DNA of 64,000 nt from Nephrocerus scutellatus (taxonomy: Eukaryota; Arthropoda; Insecta; Diptera; Pipunculidae), in NCBI GenBank assembly GCA_947095585.1, contig OX352763.1, positions 44,690,010 through 44,754,009 on the forward strand, given 5' to 3'. Under the pieces are notes generated by a model. The model saw only the letters and a list, made by a program, of their open reading frames with translations, did no database searches and had not been told where the DNA came from. Of the stretch, positions 32,718-42,831 are shown one piece after another. The translations under genes were made by a program, and so were the position numbers. The first letter of the stretch is position 1, and the number at the start of each line of letters is the position of its first letter.

Positions 32718-33842
32718 TGTTACGAAATTAAGGCTTTCGAGTTCATAAAGGATTTTGCAAATAAAACACAACACCTAGTTTATCTATTTATCTATATACA
32801 TATATAAAAATCAATTGCTGTTCGTTAGACTGGCTAAAACTCGACAACGGCTGAACCGATTTTGCTAATTTTGGTCTTAAATTATTTGTGGAAGTCCAGA
32901 AAAGGTTTAGAAGGTGAATTCAGCCACGCTAGGTGGCGCTGTTATCGTTTTTTCTGAAAATTCTTATTTATGGAACGATTTGTCGTTGACAAAATTTGGA
33001 CCCGATAGGTGGCGCTGGTGTCTTTTTTTTCCGAGGTGGGTCAGTGGGCGGGAGGTCAGTGGGTGTGAGTTCAGTGGGCGGGAGGTCAGTGGGTGTGATG
33101 TCAGTGGGTGTGAGTTCAGTGGGCGGTGGGTCAGTGTGTATGAGGTCAAAGAGTGGGTGGTCAGTGGGCGGGAGGTCAGTGTGCGGGGGTCAGTGGGATG
33201 GGGCAGCCGGGAAACGCGGGTGTAAGTGGGCGGGTAGCAAAGCGCCAAGGAACAGCTAGTTAATTTATAAATAACAACTTTAATTCACAAACAGTAATAA
33301 TAACACAAGTTCACAATTTATGCTGATGATAACTTTAAATGTACACAAGAACACTTTACAATAAATCTCTTAGGTAGTAGCTTAATCACTTTACAAGAAC
33401 TTTTACAACCGCAGTGGTTAAATTCCTATTCAGTAATAATCTTACTTCAGCCTAACGCCTCTATTTATACTAAATCAAAAGCTTCCAGAAACTTCCAGTA
33501 TTGTAGACAGTAATATCCAGAAAATTGTATCCTTATTTCATTATTTACAACTTACGATACTTATATTCAATGAGTCTTCTTCTAAAAATAGACTACATGT
33601 TCAATCATGTTCTTTTGCAAAAACCGGGCAAACCGCACAAACCGGTTTGACTACTTGTTTGACCAGTACACAATGATTCAAACATGCAGGCGGTTACTTT
33701 TCAAATTTCAAATAATCGAATAGTATTAGAGCCTAAAAGTATGCAACATGAAAGTGCTTATTTTTAGTATGCAGTATTTACATTGGGATTTATTTTAGGA
33801 TTTGAATTCTATTATATGAGCTACTAACTACTTTTCGTAACA
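32718..33842 (-). repeat. Gypsy LTR with leader stub, split by a Helitron
   Basis: TGTTACGAAATTAAGGC...TTTTCGTAACA, preceded by the primer site (ending 32714) and about 45 bp of leader, so it is a 5' LTR of the element at 25.4-30.65 kb cut off just inside. Without the Helitron (32783-33259) it is about 648 bp. Confidence 0.8.
32783..33259 (+). mobile_element. Non-autonomous Helitron, array copy 0
   Basis: Begins TC, ends CTAG, with a hairpin GGCG-loop-CGCC 11-15 bp before the end (33231-33248). Comparison with the uninterrupted LTR at 25450 (GTTTA|TTAATTT) shows insertion between A and T with no target duplication, as Helitrons do. The 5' edge could instead be 8 bp further in (TCTATATAC). 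The centre (about 33045-33200) is a minisatellite of 15-bp units, GTCAGTGGGCGGGAG and variants. No coding capacity. Confidence 0.85.
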
Positions 33843-33999
33843 ATATATTAAAAATATGAATTTTTTCTAAAGTAAGGGTATTCCCAATTTCCATTTAGGC
33901 AAATTCTTATGCGAATCTTGGGTTCTTTCAACTGGTTTTAGACAAACCATACAAATTATAAATGTTGTTTCTGTCGTTTGTTAATGTTTAATCATAATG
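33843..33999. other. Spacer of the array unit
   Basis: Unique-looking sequence repeated at 47817-47983. No gene seen. Confidence 0.4.
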
Positions 34000-34207
34000 T
34001 GCTATATTGCTTTGGCAAAGCCAGCTTGGCTTTACTTTAATTCTCAAAGCAACAGTTTTTGGTTTTACCGCCTTACGGTGAGCACCATAACTATAAAATG
34101 GCTTTAGTTTCTTAATCCTAAAAAATTTTTGGATTTACTTTCGGCTTTATGCTTATGCGATTGTTGTTGTAAGCCAAGCTAGCTGGCTTTGCCAAAGCAA
34201 TATAGCA
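34000..34207. repeat. Palindromic MITE (TIR TGCTATATTGCTTTGG)
   Basis: TIRs of about 35 bp: TGCTATATTGCTTTGGCAAA at the left and its inverse ending ATATAGCA at the right, around GCCAGCTTGGCTT / AAGCCAAGCTAGC. Second copy at 47984-48191. Confidence 0.75.
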
Positions 34208-35030
34208 ATTATTTACTATCAAGGTTTACACAGTATTAGCGGTTAGAGCATGTCGAATTCTCCTGGCGGACAAATTTTTTAGTAAATGTACAAACAATTT
34301 GACAATTGAATTTTCAAGCAATTTCCTCCGTTGAGACAAATTACAAATGTAATTTTGCTTGTTTATTGTATATTAATATTTTCCACTAGTGGTGCTACTC
34401 TACTTTTACAATCATCAATACCTTTTTTCGCGATTTTTGTTAATTTTGGATTGCTTTTTGGGGATCTGTAACAGATCGGCTATACTGATATATACTGAAA
34501 GCACTACGTGTTTTTTACGTTGTTATTATTATATCATTGCCGTAAAAATGCCATGATAAGATATTATTTTAGACGATGACGACGAAGAAACAAGAAAATT
34601 AAAAATTTCTTTCTTTAGTAAAAACTAATTGAATGGAAAATATCAATAGCAAAACGCCAAGAATTGTTGAAGTTAGTAAATAAAGGGGTTAGTCTCCGAA
34701 ATCAACCAGATCAGCGATGCTATCGTTTCTCGAAACTGTGCTCAGATTTTTTCTCGGCAAATCGAACACGAAAGGTGTGTCGTTGTTGTATTTCGTGAAA
34801 ATTGGGGTAAATCTCACAAGACATTAAGATCTGATTGATGCGAATTTCGATCTATCGTAGATTAGGGAAAACGAACCACTTGACAGCCAAAAAATTAATC
34901 TGCGCTAGAATTTTAATGAATAAACGTCATGAGTTCCATTAATTGGTTTTGTAAACGTAAGTTGGATAACTTGACAGACATAACCGCAAACTGTTGGTAC
35001 AAACAAAACACAAACCACCGTTTGTTTTTT
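34208..35030. other. Upstream region of UTP6; MITE-like fragments
   Basis: No gene. 34680-34950 carries two partial MITE-like segments (GGGGTTAGTCTCC; ATTGGGGTAAATCTCACAAG ... GATCTATCGTAGA). Identical in layout to 48190-49002, and partly to 60500-60726. Confidence 0.4.
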
Positions 35031-35262
35031 TGTCGTATTTTGTTTTGTTTTAGAAATCTGCGCTCGAGCTCAGATTTCTTCTCGAAAAAACATGAAAGCC
35101 GATAATATTTTGTTTACATTGTTTTGCTGCATGTGTTGTTGTTGCAGTTAATGAAAAGAGTGGTAAATCTCACAAAATATCAAGAGTTGTTAGAGGGGAA
35201 ATCCAATCTACCGTAGATTGGTTTTTTAGAAAAACGATAGATTTAAAAAAAAAAACACAACA
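35031..35262 (+). repeat. 'TGTCGT' MITE, array copy
   Basis: TGTCGTATTTTGTTTTG at the left and ...AACACAACA at the right. Contains GCGCTCGAGCTCAGA, GTTGTTGTTGCAGTTAATG and CTACCGTAGAT. About 420 bp upstream of the UTP6 start. Confidence 0.65.
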
Positions 35263-35579
35263 TTAATAGTTCCAAATTTTGGGTTCAATGGCTTTTGGCT
35301 ACTTGCTACTTTTAAAAGTAATAAAAATAAATAATTACAGATTTTTGTACGCACGTTTTAAAAATATCAAGACTTTAATTAGGCTATGCCAAAATTTATA
35401 TTTGCTAAAAATTAAGCTTATGTGTGTAACATCGATTAGAAATATCATTAATAGAGTTACAAAGATCTCACAATGCTTTTTGAATTATTCTAAAAATAAA
35501 CAAACCTAGATTGAGTGCTGAAACAAATTGATTAACAACGTTAATTGTCGTATTGTCGATTTTCTTTGCTCTAGGCTAG

Positions 35580-35587
35580 TATAAAAA
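35580..35587 (+). promoter_or_regulatory. Possible TATA box of UTP6 copy A
   Basis: TATAAAAA about 94 bp before the start codon, in non-repeat sequence shared by both copies. The position allows a short 5' UTR. Sequence-only inference. Confidence 0.35.
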
Positions 35588-35680
35588 CCATCATTAATTG
35601 GAATATTTTATTTTAGTTCTAGTAAACTATATATTTTATTTAAATTTAATTGTTGATAAGTATTAAAGTAATTCGACACG

Positions 35681-38600
35681 ATGTCAGAATATGTAGCTGC
35701 ACAACAAGAAAGAACAATTTCGGAGTATGAAATGCTTCGGAAGTATAAAATAATGAATGATAACAATTTGAGGTTAGTAACGTTTAGCTTTTTGTTTCTC
35801 CATACTAAAAATAAGTATATTTTACTTTCATTGCCAAATGTCTAAAAGTGATTTCATTAAAAGACGAGAAGAATTTCAATACAAACTAAGCGGCAATAAT
35901 AAATCCGTTGCAGTTTATGGGGAATATATAATATTCGAAAAAAAAATCTTTACGTTAGTAATAAAATCGGAAGAGATTCACGGAGCCACACTGCTTAAGA
36001 GCTTAAAGACATCAATATTTAATAGAATTATTCGCTTGTACCGCGAGGGTACGAAGAAGTATCCACTTGAATATCGATTTTGGGAGGCATACATAAAGTT
36101 TTGCAAAAAAGACTTGCCGCATGAAGTCGCTGGTATATATGAGAAATGTTTATTGGTAAGCATAGTAAAGAATGAAGAGGATGAAGAAGCATGAAAGGTT
36201 GGTCTTCTAAATGAATTGTTTATGATGGTTGTCATTGGAATTGTTAATGAATCGCATATTGTTTTTACTAGATGTACGCTGATTCCGTCTTAGCCCGACG
36301 TTGTGTTATTCGATAGTGACATTAAGGTTGTTTTTACTTCATTGGAATCAGTATCTTGGAAGTTAAATCTTGGGTTTATTTCGTTTATGGGGTGATAGTT
36401 GTTAATGGGATTGCAGATGTTGGTCAAGTAATAGTTTAAGTGGTTAATAATGTCTGTTCTATCTTTTATAACTAATCCGCATAAGATCATTTCATTAGGT
36501 TAGTGTGGCATTTTTGTATCCATATTTTTTGTTGTAGATTAGGAGATTAATTATTTGCCACATTTTTCTAGTATTGTTGGCTTGATTTGAAAGTAAAGCA
36601 TTATAATATAATTTTTTTGCTTCTTTTATAGTTTTGGTGGTTTTGTTACGTATATATTGGAATTGTTGTCGAATTGACGTTTCTTCTGGAAATGATTTCA
36701 TTAGACGGTAGGTACGTTCTTTTATGTCAATGAGGGACATTATTGCTCTATTCATATATGGCTTTAGATATCGTCTCCTAGCGTTTGTTGGTCTACTGAT
36801 GGTATGAGTGTTTAGGTTGATTGTATCTTGAATGGTTTGGCTCAATTCAGAAAATTCCATGTTATTAGGCGGTAACTGAGATAGTGTTGTGATATTTTCA
36901 TAATTAATAAAGGTGGTTGAATGTATTGTATTTGTTGGTGTTAGTGTGTTTTGTTTGAAATAGAGTAAGGCAATATTATGGTCTGAGATGGAGGTTTCGA
37001 TTTGTGTTAGTTTGTAGTCGAATCGTAAGATGTCTGAGAAAACGTGATCAATTATGGTACTGGATTGATTATCTCTTCTTGTAGGCATGTCGGTAGATAG
37101 AGAGTTAATTAGGCTGAAGCCATTTCGATTTATCATTTTTTGATAGATATTGCTAATTGTGCCTTCATGGTTTAGTAAATTTATGTTAATGTCACCCATA
37201 GAGTTACAGTTTTTGTTTTGTTTGAGTAAATTGTCTGAAATCGATGAAAGTAGCTGGATTATAGAGTTGTTGGGAGATCTGTATATGCCTCCGATATTTA
37301 TGTTTAGGCTGGGTAAAGATACTAGAATCCAGTTGTTGAAACAATCTGAGTATTTATACACTAAATTGGATTCAGTGTTTATTTTGACGTATATACTTGT
37401 TCCCCCTCCATGACTAGTGACATCAGGGCTGGAATGTTGTACCATCACTTTCGTTCGGTACTATCAATTGAACAAATTTGAGTGATAGAAAAGTATAATT
37501 ATCGCGAGTGTCGAAAGTCGATTCGAACGATAATGATACTATTCTCTCACTCAAAATTTTTCAAGTGATAGTATCGAACGAAAGTGATGGTACAACATCC
37601 CAGCCCAGCTCTATATGAGTGATAACCATTAAAACCATCGATGTTAAAGAAATCTCCTTCGTTTTCGAAAAACCAAGTTTCCGTAAGAATCAAAGCTATC
37701 ACATTGGAGTGACAATTAACGAACTACTCAATTAAGTCAAGTTTGTTTCGAGCACTACGAGCATTCATATAAATTATTTGATTTTCATTAATTTCTATTT
37801 TTGGCTCTTGATTGTAAAAGTATTGTACATTATATGTTTCTGAGAAATTGTGAAGATTTATGTCATCCTCTGTAATATTGTTTGTTCCTAAATAAGTATT
37901 CATTTAGATAAATAGATTATTGATTATAAGAATTTTATATAATGTGTGAATTCTGCTCTAAATGTAATGAGATCTATGTATTGTATGAAAAATTTAATTT
38001 GGAAGTTTAAAATGTTGATAATAAAAAAAAATAAATCTTAAAATGTTATTAATTATATAAGTGAAGGATAGCTACTATGTTTGAATGTTGATTAAAGAAT
38101 TTAGTATGCGTTGGATGTCATTTGGAGTCTTGATCCAGATTGATATATGGTATTCTTCGAACTTCTTGCGAACGAATATTTTTCCGTTGGAGCACCAGAT
38201 ATATTTCACCTTGTTAAGTAGCGCTGTTTTTGTTTAATTCAGAAGATTTTTGTTGATTGGGGTCAGTAGTTCTTTGAAGACAATGTACTTTGAATTTTTA
38301 TTTGTTGTTATGTTGGTTGATGAGTTGATTTTTTCTGTTGATATTTTTATTTTTTTTTTGTTTGGGTGAGTAGATTATTTCTTTCCAGTGTGTTTACAAA
38401 AGTTAGAATGATAGGGGGGTCTCGTTGTGTTTTGTTGGCTTGTTGATTGTTTCTGCTTGAGTTTTGAGGTTCAGGTATGGTTTTCCTTATTATTCGGTGG
38501 CAACTGGTTAATCCGGATATTGTTATATTTTGTGGATCCAAAGATATAGTATAGGGCATAAAAATGTTTAACTCCAGTTATGAATTATTGCTTTCAATGT

Positions 38601-40227
38601 ATTACAGCACCATGGTGATCGTCCACATGTCTGGTGCTCTTCGATAACCTGGAATCACGAACACGGAATGAACATGGATAAAGTAAAACAGATCTTCATC
38701 CAAGCATGTCGTCGGCACCCTAAGTCGGAACTAATATACTCTACATTCCTTGGGATTCTGCTTGAAGACACCGCCAATATGAATTCCTCAAAGACTTTTC
38801 TCAATGACACCACCTCTGAACAGTCTATCGGAATGGAGCGTATTGTTGCAGTTTTTAAATCAGCCAGAATAACTATCAGCGAACCTACTTTTTTATTTTC
38901 CTTACTGAGCCAATGTGAAAAAGACAAGTATCGTGTTTTTACAGTTCATCTACAAAAAATGATTCTCGATGATCTGATGAAACTATGTCCAGAAGATGAA
39001 TATCTATGGGATACGTTGGCACAACGTGAGTTGCGTGGATTTTGTATGAGTGATTTGCAGCAATTGCCGCAAACCCAAATTAAGTCTGATCCTGGTGCAA
39101 AAGCTGACACCGTCGATGCGCCTGAAATTATTGAGACAGAAGATCTGCATGAAGAAAAAGATGCGACAGATGACTATGAAGACGTAAAAGACCCCAACTT
39201 GGGTGGATGGTGGAAAAATCGCACAGCTAAGCGTCGCATAGAACTTTGCTCTAAGACTTATATTGTTGCTGTACGAACGGTAGGTGAAAGTAGAACGTTC
39301 ATTTTGATGCATTAAATAAATTTTATATCGCTCTTTTTTACAGCTGAAAACTGCTAAAATGATGAGTTTCTACATTGATGCGATGTTAAAGCTAAATCAG
39401 GATATGTCCACACAGCCGGAAGTCAAGCTCAAATGTCTGGTAAATGCATTTAAAGAGGGTCACGAAGCTCGCATTATGAGTGAAGATCACTATTGTGCCC
39501 TTATCAAAATCTTTCTTCGGAATAAGTCAAGCTTACACGTGGCTCTAGAAATTCTTCCCATTGCAACAGAATTACATAATTCTCCAAAGTTGTACGAGTT
39601 GTGGCTTTCGATATATATATCGGAAAATTGTGAGCCAAAATTGTATGAAACATTCCGTTTGGCTATTCGTAAGCTGTCACCCACGCAAGCTATACCACTC
39701 TGGGCGACTGCTATTCACTTCTATCAAACAAATTATGCTGATAAGGTTAACACTTTGCAAAGTCTTTTTAAGGAGGCTTGTCTTAACGTATCTTCAGAAT
39801 TTGGAATATTCCGTGCTAAATATCTAGATTGGTGTGTTGTTAATTTGAACATAGAAAAGACTAGAAGTCAGTACGATGAAATGACTAAATGTTCACCGTA
39901 TTGCTTAAAGCTTCATCAAAGAATGGCACAGATAGAGTCGTATGATGTATGTTTGTTGTTTTATTTTTCGTATAAATTGATTATTAGGTTATGTGTTTAA
40001 TTTAGGTAAAGCCAAACATTGAACGCTGGAGGCTCTGCCACGAAAACGCTGCATATTACTCTGGTCAAACGTCGATTGAAGTTTGGATGGATTACATAAA
40101 ATTTGAAAAAAATTATGGAGACCCAAAACTGGTGACGGTTTTATATCAAAGGGCCAAAGAAACTCTTAATGCAGAGTTAGTGGCCGGTTTCATTGGACAA
40201 GAAATTCTTTTAGGTGCAAAAATGTAA
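35681..40227 (+). CDS. UTP6: UTP6, U3 snoRNA-associated protein 6 homologue (copy A)
   Basis: Five exons: 35681-35772, 35849-36155, 38608-39279, 39344-39946 and 40006-40227 (TAA). All introns are GT-AG with matching phases. The product is 631 residues, near the roughly 600 typical of UTP6. UTP6 belongs to the UtpB part of the nucleolar small-subunit processome, which assembles on pre-rRNA for 18S maturation. Evidence: the N-terminus MSEYVAAQQERTISEYEML followed by KRREEFQYKL (the UTP6 'FEYK' region), then HAT repeats, the half-TPR type found in RNA-processing proteins: FWEAYIKFCKK, GDRPHVWCSSITWNHEHG, IFIQACRRHPKSELIY, LWDTLAQRELRG, WATAIHFYQ, AKYLDWCV and IEVWMDYIKFEKN. Intron 2 (2.45 kb) holds a LINE on the opposite strand; the other introns are 59-76 bp. 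Tail-to-tail with Csl4, stop codons 866 bp apart. Confidence 0.92.
36195..38565 (-). pseudogene. CR1-like LINE in UTP6 intron 2, 3'-truncated (copy A)
   Basis: Runs leftward. ORF1 (38559 to about 38090, frameshifted) has a C-terminal block KYIWCSNGKIFVRKKFEEY typical of baculovirus-FP-like ORF1 domains. The endonuclease starts near 37790 (YMNARSARNKLDLIE; IALILTETWF), is split by a MITE, and continues from 37420 (NWILVSLPSLNINIGGIYRS; DININLL; IIDHVFS). The linker and RT start follow (LSNNTTSGYDGIS in copy B; copy A has a stop here near 36290). The element ends at 36195 before the RT core. Loss of the 3' rather than the 5' end is unusual for LINEs and suggests later deletion. Confidence 0.8.
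37426..37606. repeat. Near-perfect palindromic MITE inside the LINE (copy A)
   Basis: 181 bp. The ends GGGCTGGAATGTTGTACCAT and (reverse strand) GGGCTGGGATGTTGTACCAT continue as 41-bp TIRs with two mismatches (CACTTTCGTTCGRTACTATCA). It separates two pieces of one LINE endonuclease. The ATG that seems to start the 317-codon frame (37448) comes from the MITE. Confidence 0.85.
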
Positions 40228-40319
40228 AAAATATTTCTCCTATGTATTTCCTTTCAAGTATTTAATGTGTTATAAAATGAAATATTTTACCTTAAAATCT
40301 TCTTAAAATGAGAACTGTT

Positions 40320-41220
40320 AGATATGAGCTGATTATGGTCTTAAAAGCTTGGCGTACGAGAGATACATGCTACTCTAAACATGAAGACTGTCGTGAATTG
40401 TTAAAAAGATAACGAGTCTACTGAGCATAAAAGTAATGATTTCGGTGCATTTTTGTTGTAGTTATTAAAATTCACTTACGCTTATTATAGAATTAAAATA
40501 AAAAATATAAAAAGTTTGGCTATTATGTTACTGATTATTGGTTCAATTGCCACGATTTTAACAACATTTCTTGGTTCTTTTAGTTTGGGCACTGCATTTC
40601 TTTGCAACTGATTGGAACCATTGCTACCCCATAAGTTCTAATAACTTTCGTGAGAATCTCCTACTCTCCTAAATTCGTGAATTTAATAACTTCACCGAGT
40701 CTACTTAGCATAAAAGTAATGCTAGATTTGGCTTGGGCCCATTTTAATTAAAAAGTTCACTCGCATGTTTATTGTGAAATTAAAATGATTTTATATAAAA
40801 ACTGACTATTGTTTTACTGATTTTTTTTTCTGGTACTATTTTTGTTACTTTTCTTGGTTCTTTTACGTATTTCGGGGCACTGCATTTCTGTGTTCATATA
40901 AGGTCTAATGACTTTCGGGGGATACCTCTACTCTAACCATGAAGACTCGTAAATTTGATAAGCTTACAAGTCTACTTAGCATGAAAGTAATGATAGATTT
41001 TGGCGCAATTCAATTATAATCATATAAAGTTCTCTTGCATATTTGTTATAAAATTAAAATGATTTATATAAAAACTGACTATTGGTTTTCTGATTATTCT
41101 TTTATTAATGCACTTTCTGGTACGATTTTTGCTACTTTTCTTGGTTCTTTTACCAGTGTTTCGGGGCACTGCATTTCTGTCCAACTGACTGGAATCATTG
41201 GTACCCCATAAGGTCCACTC
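40320..41220 (-). repeat. Tandem decaying copies of the Csl4 last exon (copy A)
   Basis: Three units with a period of about 285 bp. The native end of Csl4 exon 4 (41094-41220) is echoed at about 40805-40905 and 40520-40640. In minus-strand translation the echoes read TEMQCPE then VKEPRKV-KIVPE (frameshifted) and GVAMVPIS-KEMQCP. Matching flanks GTCTACTTAGCATRAAAGTAATG occur at 40414, 40699 and 40970. A fourth partial flank is at 40320-40430. They lie downstream of the real stop and are non-functional. Confidence 0.8.
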
Positions 41221-41897
41221 TCGCTGGCCAAGGCAACTACAACGCCGAGTTCATTCTCTGATGTGCTGAGCTGATAACAGGAAAGTTCTGCTTGTGGAAG
41301 CTGTAACATCATGCTTTAAAAAGTAAACTTACTTTTAAAAAAATAAATACTTACCACTCGTGCAAGAATTATATCACCTGGCCGGTACGATTTGTACATC
41401 TCGACGCGATCTTTCTCTGTGGCGCGGACGTCTTCTTTGCGTAGAATGCCTCTGAGAAAATTACCAAGTAAAAAATATTTCTAAAACTTAGTGTATATAT
41501 CAACAATACTCCACCTATAAGTTCGCTCTAAAATGTGTTTTCCAATGCAAATTACTGAACACTTCGCGAAACGTTGATTCACTTGCAGGACGCGTGCTGT
41601 TACGATATCGCCTGCAACTGGGACAATTGTTTGATTTCCAGCGCATTTCACTTCGATAAATTTACTCTATAAAAGCATTGCACAGATATTCAAATAGAAC
41701 CGAATAGAGCTGATTTACTGGCTTACCTTATCCTTATCGCGAATATTTACGGTTCCTGCAAGTGTCGAATAAATATAGCCCTGTCGCTCGTATGTGCCTT
41801 GGCCGGCAATTGTATTTTCGTCTGAGAGACAAAGCCGTTGTCCCGGCAAACAAATCAAACTGGATTGTGTCATTTCCAATTCATGTAAAGAACCCAT
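41094..41897 (-). CDS. Csl4: Csl4 / EXOSC1, RNA exosome cap subunit (copy A)
   Basis: Four exons on the minus strand: 41897-41727, 41666-41515, 41451-41355 and 41300-41094. All junctions are GT-AG and in frame, giving 208 residues (human EXOSC1 has 195). Csl4 sits on the exosome cap with Rrp4 and Rrp40 and guides RNA to the 3'-5' nuclease core in nucleus and cytoplasm. Family marks in order: LICLPGQRLC and GQGTYERQGYIYSTLAG (N-terminal domain), VPVAGDIVTARVLQVNQRFA and RGILRKEDVRATEKDRVEMY with SYRPGDIILARV (S1/OB domain), ENELGVVVA and PVSWTEMQCPET-VKEPRKVAK (C-terminal region). An in-frame downstream ATG (MTQSS, residue 9) is an alternative start. The promoter may be shared with the divergent short frame at 41971. 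Confidence 0.93.
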
Positions 41898-41970
41898 ATT
41901 CTACGATCTAATATCTTTAGTATTTCAGTAAACCTTAAAAGGTAGTGCGCGAACTTCTTAAAATAAAGGG

Positions 41971-42039
41971 ATGTCGGTGTCGCGTTTTATTGCCAAGCAG
42001 ACAATCGGTCAGGTGGTTCTGGATCTATTATCTGGTTAG
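41971..42039 (+). other. Divergent 22-codon frame, possible orphan first exon (copy A)
   Basis: ATG 73 bp from the Csl4 start codon on the other strand. It encodes MSVSRFIAKQTIGQVVLDLL-SG then TAG; a weak donor (CTG|GTTAGC) lies just before the stop. The protein-like N-terminus and head-to-head position suggest the first exon of a neighbouring gene sharing a bidirectional promoter. MITEs follow immediately and no later exon was found. Identical at 55826-55894. Confidence 0.4.
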
Positions 42040-42120
42040 CCTTTTCTGTTGTCTCGGTCTCGGCAAATAGCAAATAAAAACCAAAATCCATAGGCATAGG
42101 AGATTGTTTTTTAAAAATAA

Positions 42121-42385
42121 TGTTGAATTTTTTTTCATAAAAACTACCCCAGAGCGCACTCGACCGCAGAACTTTTCAAAAAGGAAATAGAACACGAAAG
42201 GCGAAAATCTTTTGTTTACATTTTTTTGTTGCATGTGTTGTTGTTGTGCTAATATAATGAGGGGTAAATCTCCCAAAATATCAAGAGCTGTTTTAGCTCT
42301 ACGGTAGAGTCGTTTTGAAGAGGAAACGAACAACTTGACAGCCAAAAAAAATCTGGGGCAGAGTTTTACGAAAAAAAAATTAACA
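42121..42385 (+). repeat. 'TGTTAAT' MITE (Harbinger-like), copy A1
   Basis: TIRs TGTTGAATTTTTTTTCATAA and (reverse) TGTTAATTTTTTTTTCGTAA, flanked by TAA on both sides, a 3-bp TWA target as used by PIF/Harbinger elements. Confidence 0.75.
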
Positions 42386-42449
42386 TAAGGCTTGATTTAC
42401 ATTTGAGGCATGCGAGAGAAAATGAGCTAGACGATTATAGTTAAATTAA

Positions 42450-42697
42450 TGTTAAATTTTTTTTCATAAAAACTCTACCCCAGTATCGCGCTCTACCACA
42501 GAACTTTTCAAAAAGGAAATCGAACACGAAAGGCGAAAATCTTTTGTTTACATTTTTTTGTTGCATGTGTTGTTGTTGTGCTAGTATAAAGAGGGGTAAA
42601 TCTCCCAAAATATCAAGAGTCGTTTTGAACGGGAAACGAACAACTTGACAGCCAAAAAAAAAATTTAGGGCAGTGTTTTACGAAAAAAAAATTAACA
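42450..42697 (+). repeat. 'TGTTAAT' MITE (Harbinger-like), copy A2
   Basis: Same TIRs as its neighbour, flanked by TAA. The matching place in array copy 0 (about 30884-30900, TAAATTAAAATTGTGG) lacks the element and one TAA, which proves the insertion and its 3-bp duplication. Confidence 0.85.
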
Positions 42698-42831
42698 TAA
42701 AAGTGTGGTTAGCCAGAAGAGATTGACACTACGAAAATGTTATATTAATTTTTTTTTTGTTGTTGTTTTTCTCGGCAAAACGAACACGAAAAGCGAAAAT
42801 CTTTTTTTTAACATTATATTTTTGCAAAGTA

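Noticed and set aside
32914..33225. Repeat proteins of the type VSGREVSGCEFSGR on the plus strand, and Pro/Thr-rich repeats on the minus strand (also 46292-46745 and 59659-60062)
   Set aside because: They are translations of the 15-bp minisatellite in the Helitrons; all frames are open because the unit is a multiple of three.
35279..35509. 76-codon frame upstream of UTP6 (also 49250-49480)
   Set aside because: Basic, low-complexity composition, no splice or family support; lies in the promoter-proximal spacer.
36495..37448. A 317-codon independent gene in the UTP6 intron
   Set aside because: It is a LINE endonuclease whose first residues come from a MITE; the rest of the LINE lies on both sides.
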